The position numbers and the translations under genes are program-made. This document shows, in pieces, positions 12,901-25,205 of a stretch of 64,000 nucleotides of DNA. The notes under the pieces were generated by a model. The model was not told the DNA's origin, searched no databases, and saw only the letters and a list, made by a program, of their open reading frames with translations. The stretch's first letter is position 1. The number at the start of each line of letters is the position of its first letter. The stretch covers positions 943,689,195 through 943,753,194 of the forward strand of contig OY728120.1 in NCBI GenBank assembly GCA_963277665.1, read 5' to 3'. The stretch is from Viscum album (taxonomy: Eukaryota; Streptophyta; Magnoliopsida; Santalales; Viscaceae).

Positions 12901-14434
12901 CTGTATAGTAGATATACCTTGAGGTAATAACCCGAAAAATGGTGTGTTGGTTATTAACTCAACCATCACGTGGTGAATGAAAAAAGGCATAATGTCACAC
13001 CTAGTTTGACACACTCATGGGATATGATATGGTTAATGGAATATTATTTACAATAATTTACGAATGATTTATTATGTTAAGTAAATAAGAGAATAATTAT
13101 GATAAAATCCGTTTGGAATATATCAATATTGAACCAAGAGTGACTAAGGTTAAACTGAATGTTACTTTGATGGTTTTCAAGGGTAATACATCCTATGGAA
13201 TAGTTTTTTAGATATATTTTTTATAGTTTAATTAATATTATTCATTACTCAAATTAAATTCATTTAGTTTTATTAATAGATGATTCTTGTAGTAAGTTAG
13301 TTAATAATGGATATCATTACTAATATGGATATTTTCCCCATGAAAAATACAATAATACACGTGTTTTTATGATAAATCATGTGATTATTCCAAGAAAAAT
13401 ATCAACAATTATTATTATCAATGTAAACATAGTTGATTACACAAACATAACAAATAATAGATTGATTGATTCCCATGAATGTTTGGGTGATGAAGATGGT
13501 GAAGTAAAAAAAAATTCCTTCATATCAAAAAAATGGGAAGAGGTTCAATGGATTTTTTTTAAAATAAAATAGAATATGTTTTATATTTTGTGAATTAGGG
13601 TTATTAAAACCAATTATCAAGGTAAAAATGAAGAGATTAGTGGAATAGTTTAAATGAAATAGAGTTCATATAGTTGTACTACTAATAGTTTATTGTATTA
13701 AATGTGTGGATAATGGAAATTATCTAATACATTTTCATACTAAATGTCTTCATAAAAATGATAGCAACTAGATAATTCATGTAAAATGGAAATCAAATGA
13801 AAACAAACTACAAAAGTGGGCTGAGTGTTATAGAATTTAGAACATTGATCACCCACTTATGAATTATGAGTTTTGTATTCTTATATTGCACAACTTACAC
13901 CTCGATAACGTGAATGTTTTCTAAAAACATATAGTGACATCTATTAAGAATATATATTAATTTATTAATAAAAACATATAGTGTAGTTATTATTGACTCC
14001 CACGTAAATAACTTGTCTCTAATAGATGTTTGTAGTTATAAATTTTCTATTAAATTAATTTATCCCCCTTTAGTCAAATTAGATGTCATTTTTGGATTGT
14101 GTTCTCTCTATTAACATAGTTTCCAAGATAATTTCAATGATTCAAATATTAATTCTAAAAAAACTCATTACCACATATTAAGTCTATTTATAAACACCCA
14201 ATTTAAAAATTACTGTCATTATATTGGGATATTTTTCATAAATGGATAAAGAAAAAATTAACATTAGGTACATACCTATTGTGAGGGGAAATATGTGTTC
14301 ACTATTGGAACATAATATAGTAAGGGAGAAATCTCACTAGAAATAAAATCTTGAGTCGTGAATATCATTAAGATAAACTTTTTTATTTTCATTATTGAGT
14401 AGATAAATGAACTTAACAAAATAAAATTTATATA
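12900..14434 (+). other. Decayed element interior, nothing specific
   Basis: AT-rich sequence without recognised protein motifs. The open frame at 13369-13572 has no family signature. By context this is the 3' interior of the element containing pol copy 2, ending at the candidate polypurine tract at 14435. Confidence 0.35.
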
Positions 14435-15646
14435 AGGGGGAATGTCAGACCTTAATATTTCAAATTATATATTCCATTATAAATTTTGGTGTTTGATAAC
14501 CTTCTTCAGAGTCAATAGTGAACCAAAAAGAACTACAAGACGTTATATATCAATTAAAATATAGTTATGGAATTGTGAGAAAAAATACTTATGTATTCAT
14601 AATATGAAATATATGAATAAATAGAAGTAAATATCATTATTAATACTATGTAAACAGTGAAAATTAAATTATTATAGCTAAATAACTAATAAGACTAATT
14701 TATGTTGTAATATGAAACCCATTAAAAATTATATTTTTAGAAATTTATTATGTCTAAAATATATTTCTTAATATGGATAATATATTAACCGTAACGTGAT
14801 TAGAAATTGAGTGGATGTAAAAGTAAACAAACTATTAGTATTTAAAAAGGTTTTTTTCCTATAAAAAAGTTTCCTGACATTTTTTTTATTTTAAAGTTAA
14901 ATTCTCAAATACTATAATTTTTATTTTAAAAATTAATAATTATATTTAGATTCAGTATGATAATATTTGGTTATGATATTTTTTATTTTATTTTTGTGAT
15001 GTTGTATATTTTAATATGAATATTAAAAAATATAGTTATTATCGAAACTATAAATTTTAATAATTTATCTGTATAAAATACTAAACTTCAGGTTTATTAA
15101 ACATTTTAACTGATAAAAGACATATTTATGGAGTAAAACTAAAAATTTATGAGTACCCTTCTCGATTTATAAAAACAATGGTTAAAACTCAATTAATATA
15201 TGTATTGTTTTCAAATTAAAGAAACTATTTATGGCCTTTTCTTTTAATTAAATAATATTTTTGTAAAAAAAATTATTTATTGCTTTGATGTCCATTTTTA
15301 TTTTATTGTTTCACAATATACTAATTTATATCATGAAAATCAATGACATTGACTATCATCATTTTTCTTGGCCATCCTGACCCATTTCCCAATATGTCCC
15401 ACAAAAAGGCCTCAATCACTTTTCCGCGTAAGATAAAGGCTATTTCATAGTAGTGAGGTACTAAAAGGATATAGTGTTCGTACTATTCCCTTGAATTAGA
15501 GTGAAACAATTGTTCAAATAAAATAATCTCATACACACCCATGAAAGTCAGAGTGCACATAAATATATAAAAAAATTGAAACAATTATTATAAAGGAATT
15601 TTTGGAATCATTATCAAAGAAAAAATTCATACACATGTATCTATAA
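14435..15646 (+). repeat. Candidate polypurine tract and truncated 3' LTR
   Basis: AAGGGGGAA at about 14435-14442 is immediately followed by TGTCAGACC at 14443, the classic polypurine tract/LTR junction. The element lies on the plus strand, consistent with pol copy 2 upstream. The LTR body is AT-rich and is cut at 15647 by the 5' LTR of Gypsy-1. A line near 15360-15420 (ATCCTGACCCATTTCCC) may correspond to 30310-30330 in the solo LTR-T, so this could be the start of an LTR-T-like repeat, but that alignment is weak. Confidence 0.4.
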
Positions 15647-18391
15647 TGTCTCGAATTTTCTGTGTATTATTTTTAAACATTATATAGATTGACTTCGAGA
15701 CCAGAAATTGAGATAGAGTGTGATTCTGAGTCCCGATGTGTCCAGAATAAATATTTGAAATACAATAAAATATTAAATAACCCACATGAATAGTTTTATT
15801 TATGAGTTTAATAACTTCTAAATGGTTACCAGATCAGAAATATGAGGTCATTGTTGTGTTTAGAGCATCAACTTTACCCTAGGTTCTGATTAACATCGGT
15901 CTGTGCGGGTTGGATGTGAATAGTAACTTAAGGCATTTTAATAGAATAAAATAAATTGATGATTTATTTTGTTTTATCTATTTTGTCGACTTAGTGACAA
16001 AGTGATTCTTATTATTTTATGTAAGCATTTCGGCAGAGATCTAGGGTTAGTCCCATAACCCTAGAATTCCCTGAAGGATCTTGAGAAACCATAATTATTT
16101 CTCTCGGTGGGAAACAAGTGTTGATCGAAAATCAAAGAATTCTATTATTGATGGATTTCTTCAATTGAAATCGATATTCTATTGAAATTGATCCAATTCC
16201 CATGTATGATGCAATTTTTAAAATTTCATTCCATATTCATAAATTCAACAATGAACATGGACAAACAAATGAACTGGTTGATCTATAGTTCGATCATTCC
16301 TTGTGGAATGGTTTATATGTTGTGGAATTCTCATGGTTTGATCATTTAAAAATTGACTTTTTTTCTTATTGATCATAAGAGCATGGATTGAGTCCAGATT
16401 GAACAATAATCCAGGATCATTCATAATATTTATTCACCATATTTTATCTCCCCAATTTCATACAAGTGTCCTTTTCATTTCGGTGGGTTTATGAACAAAC
16501 AATCATTGTGCCCTTGTTTCTAGGATGAACAATAAGAAATTAAATATACCACCTCGAGATGACATAATGGAGGTGTGGTGGCGAAGACGACTGATGAATC
16601 AATGTGAATCGAAAGAAATCTTTCTTTGAATGGTGTTCATCTTAATTTTTTTAAATGTTTATCCATGAAGAAAAAAGGCATGAAATTCATTTATTAGATG
16701 ATAGAGTGATGAAATTATACTAGATACAAGGTTTTGATGTGAATGGACCCCATAATTTGGATAAGGGAGATTGGTCAAGGTGCATTGCGGAAGAACAAAA
16801 GATTCTGGAAAATCCTAATGAACACGGTGTGCAACCTGGTGTTCCATAGCCTGTGGACCCCACTAATCGGTGGAAAGGGTTTCGAGAGATATATATATGA
16901 CACATGTCATGTGACTCCTATCACATGGCTTGTAGGCCTTTCCCAGTGACTCGGCATGTATCTCACGAGATACACAGACACGGGCTGGAGTACTCTAGTT
17001 TCCTACACGGTGTGCACTCCCCTATACAGCTTAGTTTGGACCAAGTACATCGACTACCATCTATGCTGGTACACAGGAAGAGATACACGATTTGAAACTA
17101 TGAACTGAAACATGGCAAGAATGCATGAGTGGACCCCAGATGGAATGAAATGGCATGTAACCCTTCAACACGGTGTGCACCCATATTCTACATGACATTT
17201 TCTAACAAATTAGTTTATTGTACATGGGAAGTACCCTGGGTGAAGGAACTCAATGTGTGACCCTACTACACACCATATATTCTTTTCTACAATACATGAT
17301 TCTCTGTTCATCCACATCCTGGATGTGTTTCATTATGTATCTTTCCCTTATCTCTACCTAGAAGGTACGTTTGAAACATTACCTACTCATAGGACTATGA
17401 TCCCTTCTACATGACTTCCTGGATATTGTTTTTTGGAATTCCATGAGAGGCCTGTTGTAGGATCTTTTATTAATTCTTCATTCCCAAGGTATATTCATTG
17501 GTATGGATGTGACTAACTTCCTTGGGAATCAATCGTCTATTAAGAGGGTAAATCCAGATTATGTTTTTAGTATCACACTATGTCCCTCGTTGTGATCCTT
17601 ATATATGGTATCATATTCTCTTCAAATATATCATTATATATCTCTCTTCATTTTTTAAGACAATGAGAACTCCTTATAAGGACATCATTAGTTCTATCAT
17701 AATATGGAATTTGTTCTCTGGGATGAGTTCTTCGTGGAATCTTTGAGCTGAATTCATAGTGTCATTATTCAGTGGTTGTGACTTACGTCAATATTATGTG
17801 TCTTTTATTAATTATATAATGATATTCTTCTTATATGTGTTGTATACACATATTTTTTAGATCCTACATTACATTCATTTGTGTATTTCTTTATTGTTTT
17901 GAGGTGTCTTGCTCAGTATTGTTATACTCACTCATACATTGGTTTTTTCAAAACGTGTCGTGTATTTTCTAGACGAGTGGTATTTAGATGGGGTCCTAGG
18001 TGGGTTAGTACCAGATGACGCTTTGTGAGATTAGGTGGTGGAAGTGTTCATATGGCTACAGATAGCATTCCCAGTACCCTTTACATTTATGTTGTACTTT
18101 TTAGCTTACAAACAATTTTTGGCGGGCTTATATTCTACTCTAATTTAAATTTCCCCACATTACTTTCATATCGTACTCTGTTTGGGATATATTGGTATGC
18201 ATTAATTTGGTTCTTAGTGGTTTTTTTGTTTCATAATTTTGTTGGACTGGTGATGTGTGTGTGAAGATAGGTACATAAAATATTCCTCCATGTTAGTGAT
18301 ATTATAACTTGGTGCTAGTCACCATCCCTTGGCTTATTTGAGGAAAGATTTGGGAGTTGAGGAATGGGACCCTCTAGTAAAGGTCTTGATA
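15647..18391 (+). repeat. Gypsy-1 5' LTR
   Basis: About 2745 bp, starting TGTCTCGAATTTTC and ending near CTTGATA just before the primer-binding site. It aligns along its whole length with 35114-37852. Strong anchors include GTGTATTATTTTTAAACATT at about 15662 and 35132, ATTTCTCTCGGTGGG, ACTCATAGGACTATGATCCC, ATCATATTCTCTTCAAATA and the CTAGTCACCA block near the 3' end. Divergence is large, so the insertion is old. Open frames in this interval on both strands are incidental. Confidence 0.88.
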
Positions 18392-18394
18392 GAA

Positions 18395-18406
18395 TGGTAT
18401 CTGAGG
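18395..18406 (+). other. Gypsy-1 primer-binding site
   Basis: TGGTATCTGAGG, four bases after the 5' LTR, matches the plant initiator-tRNA-Met type site TGGTATCAGAGC except at two positions. It fixes the 3' end of the LTR and the plus-strand orientation. Confidence 0.75.
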
Positions 18407-18507
18407 TAGTTGGTTATTCTTTAGGACCAAGAGTCCATGATAATTGTTTGGGGAAACAGTGTTATGTTCTTCGAGTTTGTCTTGCAGGCTAGGCGTTGGG
18501 ACAAAGT

Positions 18508-20052
18508 TGGTTAATGATGTTTTTGGATGAATGAAGTATTTTCTTTTCTTGTTAAGGACGTTTGAGAAGAATTGAAATCACTTAACTTTGTATAATTAGA
18601 GAGTAAATATAAGAAGTTATAATAATTTCCATAGTAAATTTGACAATGATTTGTTGGTCTGTATTTCACAAAGATCATAAGTTGGTTAGAAAACTTATGA
18701 TGAAAGCATTGTGAAGGAAATTAGGAGAAATGATGTAGCCAATCAACATGGTTGGTCATGGAGAACCAGGTGTCTAAAGTTCATTTTCATTAAAAACTCA
18801 TCAAAACATTTAAAATTCATAAATTTTGTGAATCTGGGATTCATGAAATAGATTTCCTGGATACATGAAGTATTTTGACGGTGTTCTTCACCATTATGAT
18901 AAGCTTCTCGAATGGAAGAGGTGACGATCATTTCATGTAATATTTGCAGAAAAAAGGAAGAAAGAGATACCCGATGGTGAAAATAAATAAGGATCATTGT
19001 GGTCACACAATGGAAGACTGATAATCACATAGGTGAAATTGATTTGACGGAACTCATCACGATTATGATGACCGTTGCGAATCTGGAAAATTTCCCTACT
19101 GCTTCGCTAAACAGAGTGAATTTCACTAGAAATTTCATATCCCTATGATTTGATGCTGAAATGGAACTGAGGTGGCTAGAATTTTCAAGAGTTAGTGATA
19201 AAATCCTATAAATTGGCCCCTACCATCTCTAGAAAAGTAGAGAGACCTAACAAGAATCATAGAGATCCCGAATTTCAAAGAAGGTTTGAAAATAAAAACG
19301 AGCTATGCGAAGGCAGTAAGCTCTGTAAAAGAAAAGGAGATTCGTAGAGAGCCTTTGAGCAATGAGAAAGAAGTTAAATTCGAAAATACCAATATGTGCT
19401 CCATGATATAGTGTGCTTTTTGATCTAGTGAGATCTGCAAACAAGGGAGATTTGTGAACTACAGTGCTCTACGAAGCTAAGAGATTCAGAAAGAAGCTCC
19501 ATGAAGGAGCTTTGCAAGCTGAAGATTTGAGTACCCAAATTAAGTGAGAAGTGCTTCCATGTGAATCATGATATGACCCGGTTATGGGACTAAGAATTAT
19601 TATGAAGTCCATGTAGTTCTTATCAGCCTCTGGATAGGAAATAGATGAGTTGGATTCAAATATTAGATGTGTAAATGGTTGTCAAGAAGCGCATATATAT
19701 TTCTTTAATATATTAATGCTAATAGGTTGCACGCATACTTGAGGATTATCTCCAAATTACTCCACGAGTGAAAGGGAATATCCTAAATTTTGTATTCAAC
19801 ATCAATGTATTGTTTTCAATTGTATTTTGTGGTAATTTATTATTTCCTTACCATACCAAGGTCGTAACTACTCTTGTTGAGTAGTGACCTTTTTTAATCT
19901 TGTGCTCCTGTGGTTGGGCATGTTCTGCATGGAAATAACTCTTTAATTGGAGGCTAAAGTTATTTCAAAAATGGAAACATAAATGAAAAATATATCACTG
20001 ATTCATCCCCTCCCCCTCTCAGTGATACTTAAATCCTAACTAGGTAACTTCA
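18508..20052 (+). repeat. Copia-1 5' LTR
   Basis: About 1545 bp. It aligns with 25206-26642 through landmarks such as GTTTGAGAAGAA, CAATCAACATGGTTGG, ATTTGAGTACCCAAATTAAG, CATGATATGAC and CCCCTCCCCCTCTCAGTGAT near the end. It contains short imperfect repeats of an AGCTCTGCGAAGG-like motif around 19295-19520 and a TATATATTTCTTTAAT stretch near 19694 that may be the TATA region. Open frames on the minus strand here are shadows. Confidence 0.85.
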
Positions 20053-20055
20053 ATT

Positions 20056-20067
20056 GGTATCAGAGTC
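20056..20067 (+). other. Copia-1 primer-binding site
   Basis: TGGTATCAGAGTC directly after the 5' LTR, an almost perfect match to the initiator-tRNA-Met complementary site used by most plant copia elements. Confidence 0.85.
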
Positions 20068-20129
20068 ACATGTTCCCTTTGTTTGTCCTTCACTGAATTT
20101 TTGAAGATAAGTATCAATACAAAATCTTA

Positions 20130-21900
20130 ATTGTGTGAATATTAAGGGTATTCCAATATTTTATGGGAAGAATTATCATATGTCGAAATATTGAATGATG
20201 CCTTATCTTATGTCTCGGGTATATGATGTTCTTGAAACTTCAACAGGTGTATTTCCTGCTATTTATGATAGGGTTCCTCTTAATCATGTCGATAACAAGA
20301 ATCATGGAAATGATTGACGATCTAAATTTTTTTTAATCTCATATATTTTTTAGAGTTAATTTTTAAGATAGAATGGTGTCGCTATAGCCAATGAAATATA
20401 GGAAAAACAGAAAAACATTTATTAAGTAAATTCAAATGTGAAGAAGTCATAACATCAAATATGAAGGCAAAATTATAAAGAGATAAATATGGGTGGGCAT
20501 GAATCTATTGGGGAATTATTTACATGGATTAATGACATTTTTAGAAAAATTATATTTCTTGGTGAAAAGATAGATTATTCTATAGTTATTAGGGAAATCA
20601 TAATAATTTTTACTAAAAAATATGATGCTAAAGTTTTGTCAATGGAAGATAGATACCCTAAAACATTATCTCTGGATGATTTCCAAAGCACTCTCATTAC
20701 TTATGAAATTAGATGGGAGAAGACTATGAAGAGAAAAGAAAATGCTATTAGTGAAATGAATTTCATTGATTCAAAGTAGGGGAAGTCGAATAAAATTATT
20801 ATTGAAGATGAATCTGGTGAATCTGACTCTGAAAATGAGGTATGTCAAAATTTTAATGAAATTTTATCCTCTTTTTTTTTAAATTACGGAATTTGGCACA
20901 TGTAAATAACAACGGAAAATCCTATTGTAATGTTTTTAATGTGGATTTTCTATCCACATTGTTGATAATTTTCATCAAAAATGGAAAGATAAAGACAGTT
21001 ATGAATAAGATAGAAGACATAGAAGGTGATGGAAGAAATAGGGTGAAAGAGATAAATATTCTGGAAGAGGTAAGGATAAACAGTTCTTCAAATAAAAACG
21101 AACAATATTATTTTCAAAAAATGAAGAAGATGATGATAGTGAGATAGAATCTGAAAAAACAATGACCGTTAAAACTATTGAGATTACATTTTTTAAATCA
21201 TGAATAATAACAATTTTGAGAGCAGTTGTACTAGAGAAAAGGAAACACAATTTGAATAGTATCTTAATGAAGAGATGATGGAATGATTGAGAATGATCTG
21301 AAGGATTGACAAGGAATAACATAAATTGAAAAATGAAAACTCTTCATCAAATGACCGTGAAGTTTTCCTTGATAAGAAAACAAAATTTGAAAAAGGATAT
21401 TGATGATATGAAAAATTCTCTTAAGAGTGAAAATAATCATAATGTTAATTTGAAGTAAATCTAAAGGAAAAATAAGTTAAGTTGGAACTTATCCAACATA
21501 ATCATTTTAATTCCAAGGGAAGGAACAAAAGGTTCAAAAACATTATTACAGAATTTTTTGAATGCTTTGCAATGAATGAACATAAGAAGGATAAAAAAGT
21601 TTCCTTCAATGGGTGAAAACAATGATGGGACTGGTTCTGATAAGGGAAATTCTAGAAAGGCTATTTATGTGGTCAAAATAAGAAATAATGAAAAATCAAA
21701 AGCATCTAAAAATACCATGTCTAGAAGGATTTCTACTAATTCTGGTTCAAGTAAGTCTGAAAAGAAATATATGTTAAATAATAGGGTTGCAATTGGAAAT
21801 GTGAATGTCAATGGTCATTAGAGTTCTTGTAAGAATATTTTTGAGAATCATGTTCTCAACTCTGTTCAGTAAGAATGTTTTAGAGTTAAAAACTCATTTT
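20130..21900 (+). pseudogene. Copia-1 gag (decayed)
   Basis: The best-preserved part is at 20489-20779 (96 codons). It has GHESIGELFTWINDIF, matching the ESIxEMYxRFxDI core of plant copia gag, then YDAKVLSMEDRYPKTLSLDD and LITYEIR, matching WEAKVTAIxEAxxLxTLxLxELxGxLxTHE. Downstream, DESGESDSENEV is the acidic Ser/Asp/Glu stretch that follows the capsid domain in long copia gags. Lys- and Ser-rich frames at 20893-21147 and 21576-21821 fit the rest of gag. The zinc knuckle is not cleanly readable. Stops and frame changes prevent expression. Confidence 0.7.
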
Positions 21901-22389
21901 GTGGTTGTTGATGGTATTATGGTGGATTCAGACATGTGAAAAATATGTCTTGCTTCAACCAAGAGCATTACTACTATTCTACATGCTTTTAAAGACAATT
22001 ATTAATGGGGATTCAATATTCTCAAAAGAAAAAACAACAAAAAAATTCCCAAATACATATGAAATGGTTGGTGTTAATGTTGAGAATAGGTTTCAATAAC
22101 TAGAATCTATCTATGAAAGATGTGATCGACCTGGACATGTTTTTAAGGGTTTCCTAATTATGTTACCAAAACAATAATTTTTTAACAAATTCACAAAAGA
22201 CAGAGATTCAAAAGGATAGGAATGATATATCTACTTTGTTCGAAAAGAATGAATGCTTGGTTGTTTGGCCAGAACAAATTGACTTTCCTAGGAAATTGGA
22301 GGAAGCATAGAAAAAAGTGGATGAAAATGATGAATAAAAAGTTTCTTGTTATTGAAACTTATTTATAAGAAATGAAAGGATGATGACCA

Positions 22390-22870
22390 TGGATCCATGG
22401 TAGCGGTTTCTCATCTCATATGAATAGAGATTTAAATCTATTAAATAATGTGAAATATTTCAAAGAAGGAACAGTAACATTTATGAATGATGAATCACTA
22501 CGAATAAAAGGTGTTGGATCAGCCATAATTGGAAAAGAAATGTTGAAATCATGGAAAACACTATATATTGATGGGATAAAACACATACTGCTATGTGTTT
22601 TACAACTTTTTGATGAGTTGAACAATGTCATCTTCAGAAAAGATGGATTTCATTTAAATGTGAAAATGATGTAAATGTAGTTACAAGAGGCCAATGTATA
22701 AGAGGGAATTTGTCAAATTTCAGTGAAGTGATGAAATATTATTACATGGGTGTGGTGGATGAAAATCAGTTATGGAATAAAAGGATGGGACATATGTGTA
22801 AAATAAAAATATGAAAGTTATCAAAGTGAGATATTACTTCTTTATCAAGAAGATGTGATTGGTGTTGCAC
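22390..22870 (+). pseudogene. Copia-1 protease and pre-integrase region (decayed)
   Basis: At 22420-22674 the frame reads HMNRDLNLLNNV, then VTFMNDESLRIKGVG and YIDGIKHILLCVLQL, following the plant copia protease pattern SSHMTGDxxLF, VxFGDxxxxxIxGxG, VLYVDGLKHNLLSVSQL. The catalytic D[ST]G lies in damaged sequence just upstream. At about 22760 DENQLWNKRMGHM corresponds to the WHxRLGH motif of the gag-pre-integrase domain. Confidence 0.75.
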
Positions 22871-23500
22871 TATTTGTGAGAAAGGGAAGATTGAAAAATC
22901 AATGCATTATGGAGTTGAAATTCATTCAAATAGACCATTAGAACACATAAATTCTGATAACTATGGACCAATGAGCAATACATATATAAATAGAGAAAAT
23001 TAGTTCATTAATTTTTTGGAAAATTTACTTGCATTACTTATGTTATGTACATGAGACATAAGTCAGATGCTCTGAAAATGTTCAAGTGTTTCTGGAGGAA
23101 AGAAGAAATGGAATGTGAGTATTCATTGAAGAAGTTGGGAACTGATAATGGTGGTGAGTATAATAATTAATAGTTTGAAACTTATCTTGAGAAACATGTA
23201 ATTCGGCATGAGGTTAGATCATGATACACACCTCAACAAAATGGGGTTGCTGAAAGAAATAATAGAAGTCTGGGGGAAATGTGGATAATTATGTTACCTG
23301 AAAATACACATTCTCATTATTATTAGAGGAAATACATGGGCACTATTGTGTATATTCTGAACTAATGTTTCATTAGGACAAAATTATATATGACCCCATA
23401 AGAATTGTTCTATGGAAAAAACTCCTTGTATAAAACCCATAATATTTGTTGGGAGTTTATGCATTATAATGAATAATGTTGAAAACCAGGGAAAGATTGA
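22870..23500 (+). pseudogene. Copia-1 integrase (decayed)
   Basis: Unambiguous Ty1/copia integrase motifs: a CxxC-like zinc-finger remnant near 22863-22875 (CTICEKGK), a DNYGPMS segment at the first catalytic Asp (about 22960), RHKSDALKMFKCF near 23053, LGTDNGGEYNN around 23135 with the second catalytic Asp, and YTPQQNGVAERNN around 23226 carrying the catalytic Glu. A stop before YTPQQ and several others make it non-functional. Confidence 0.85.
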
Positions 23501-24050
23501 GAAAAGTGGTGATGATGTAAATTTTCATGGATATTCTCTAGAAGGAAGAGGATATAGATGTATCAATAAAGAAACATGAATAATTATTTATTCGTTATAT
23601 GTGAACGTTGTTGAAAATGTTTAGAAAGAAAACCAGTCATATGCTGATGTGGAAGTTTAACAGGATAGATAAGATTTTGTTAACGATTTTGATAATTCTA
23701 CTGAATTTTATTATAACACTCATGAAGAGGAATCATACATAGTAATCTCAAGTGATGAGGATGATGAGTTAATAGCTCATCCTAGGCAAAGGAAATAACT
23801 TGATGCTCATAACATTATTGGACTTCAATATCAGAGTTTTCAGACAATAAGAACAATAAATGCTATTCCACATACATCTCATTATTGAAATGTTGAACCG
23901 AATTATGTAAATGATGATTTTTAGTATCTAGAATGTGTTCAGGATATGAATGAAGAACATGATTAGATAGAGAAGAATGGTACATGAGAAAATAAACCCA
24001 ATCTAGACAATGAGAACATTATTGGTATAATGCGGATTTTTCATAACAAG
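23500..24050 (+). other. Copia-1 integrase-RT linker
   Basis: Damaged sequence with acidic, Ser/Asp/Glu-rich frames and an RPRQRK-like trace near 23780 (HPRQRK), as expected for the variable linker between integrase and reverse transcriptase in plant copia elements. No separate gene is seen. Confidence 0.55.
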
Positions 24051-24900
24051 ATGAATGAATAATGTAATGTAATTAGAAATAAATCAAGACTGTTTTGAAA
24101 AGGTTATTCACAATTTAAAGGCATTGATTTTGATGAAACATTTTTACTGGTGTAAATATTAGAAACAATTAAAATCTTTCTTGTTATTGCTGCCAAATAA
24201 TGTTACAAAATCATTCAAATGGATTTAAAATACACATTCTTGAATGATGACCTTGTCAATAAAGTTTACATTGATCAACCATAATTATTTGACTATGGGA
24301 ACAATTAATGTTATGAGTGAAGGTTGAAGAAGGATTGGTATGCGATAAAACAGGCTCTCAGGGCTTGGTATTCTAAATTAGATACTTTCCTGAGGAAGAT
24401 GAATTTTAAGAAAAGTAGTGTGGATAGCAATATTTATGTCAAAGAGTGTCAGGACATTTCTCAGATCATAATTTTTTATATCAATGAAATTATATTTTTT
24501 GGAAATGGTAAAATATCATGTGAAATATTTTCTAAGGAGATGATGAAATAATTTGAGATTTCCATACTAGGAGAAATGAAATAATTTCTTGGGATAAAAA
24601 TTTCACTGAAGAAGAATAACGTTTTTATATCTCAATAAATGTATGCTAAGTAACATATAAATATTTCTATCATGGAAAATATGAAACTATTTTCCACAAA
24701 AATTTCAATGGGAACCATGTTTTCAAATGATAGATATGGCAAGGAAGTTGATTAGAAAGAGTTTATAAATATGATTAAATTTCTGTCATATTTGATGTCA
24801 TAAATAAAAAACATTGTCTATGTTGTTACCTTATGTATAATATTATAGAATTCTTCAAAATAATCACAATTGATTACAAGAAAAAAAATTCTCAGATATA
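24050..24900 (+). pseudogene. Copia-1 reverse transcriptase (decayed)
   Basis: Copia RT blocks occur in order: GYSQFKGIDFDETFLLV (usual GxxQxxGxDFxETFAPV) near 24100, ETIKIFLVIAAK, IIQMDLKYTFLNDDL (usual IxQMDVKxAFLNGxL) near 24212, VYIDQP near 24268, IKQALRAWYSKLD (usual LKQAPRAWYxxxD) near 24346, and the catalytic YVDDL as YINEI near 24475. Both catalytic aspartates of that motif are lost, so this copy could not polymerise even if translated. Confidence 0.88.
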
Positions 24901-25170
24901 TCAAATGAACAACAAATTTTGGAATCAGTTATGATGGATCAGAAAATATTGATCTATTTGGGTATTCATGTGCTAATTGGGTAAGAAATGTGGATGATTA
25001 AATATCCACATATGGTGGAGGTTTTTTAGGGAAATGTTTTGATAGTTGTAAAAAAAAATATAGTTCAGTAACTCTTAGCACAACTGAAGTTGTGTTTTTT
25101 GCTGCTATTTAAGCTACAAATCAACTAACGTGGATGATGACTGAGTCCGAAGATTTATGAATCTCGGTTG
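24900..25170 (+). pseudogene. Copia-1 RNase H (decayed)
   Basis: Frames read GISYDGSENIDLFGYSCANW, then VDDxISTYGGGFF and KKKYSSVTLSTTEVVFFAA. These match plant copia RNase H (YSDADWA, DDRKSTSGYxF, KKQxxVxLSTAEAEYxA). The usual second Asp of SDADW and the catalytic Glu region AEAE are altered. The 3' LTR follows within 40 bp. Confidence 0.8.
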
Positions 25171-25205
25171 ACAAGAAAAACCAAAGGAGGATATTTTTGG
25201 GACCA

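Noticed and set aside
15642..15646. TATAA before Gypsy-1 as a target duplication with AAATA after it
   Set aside because: Only a partial match in AT-rich DNA; not better than chance, so no duplication is claimed.
20999..21322. 107-codon minus-strand frame, the longest ATG-initiated frame in the window
   Set aside because: It is antisense to the Lys/Glu-rich Copia-1 gag region; its Ser/Leu/Phe/His-rich composition is what the reverse complement of such sequence gives.
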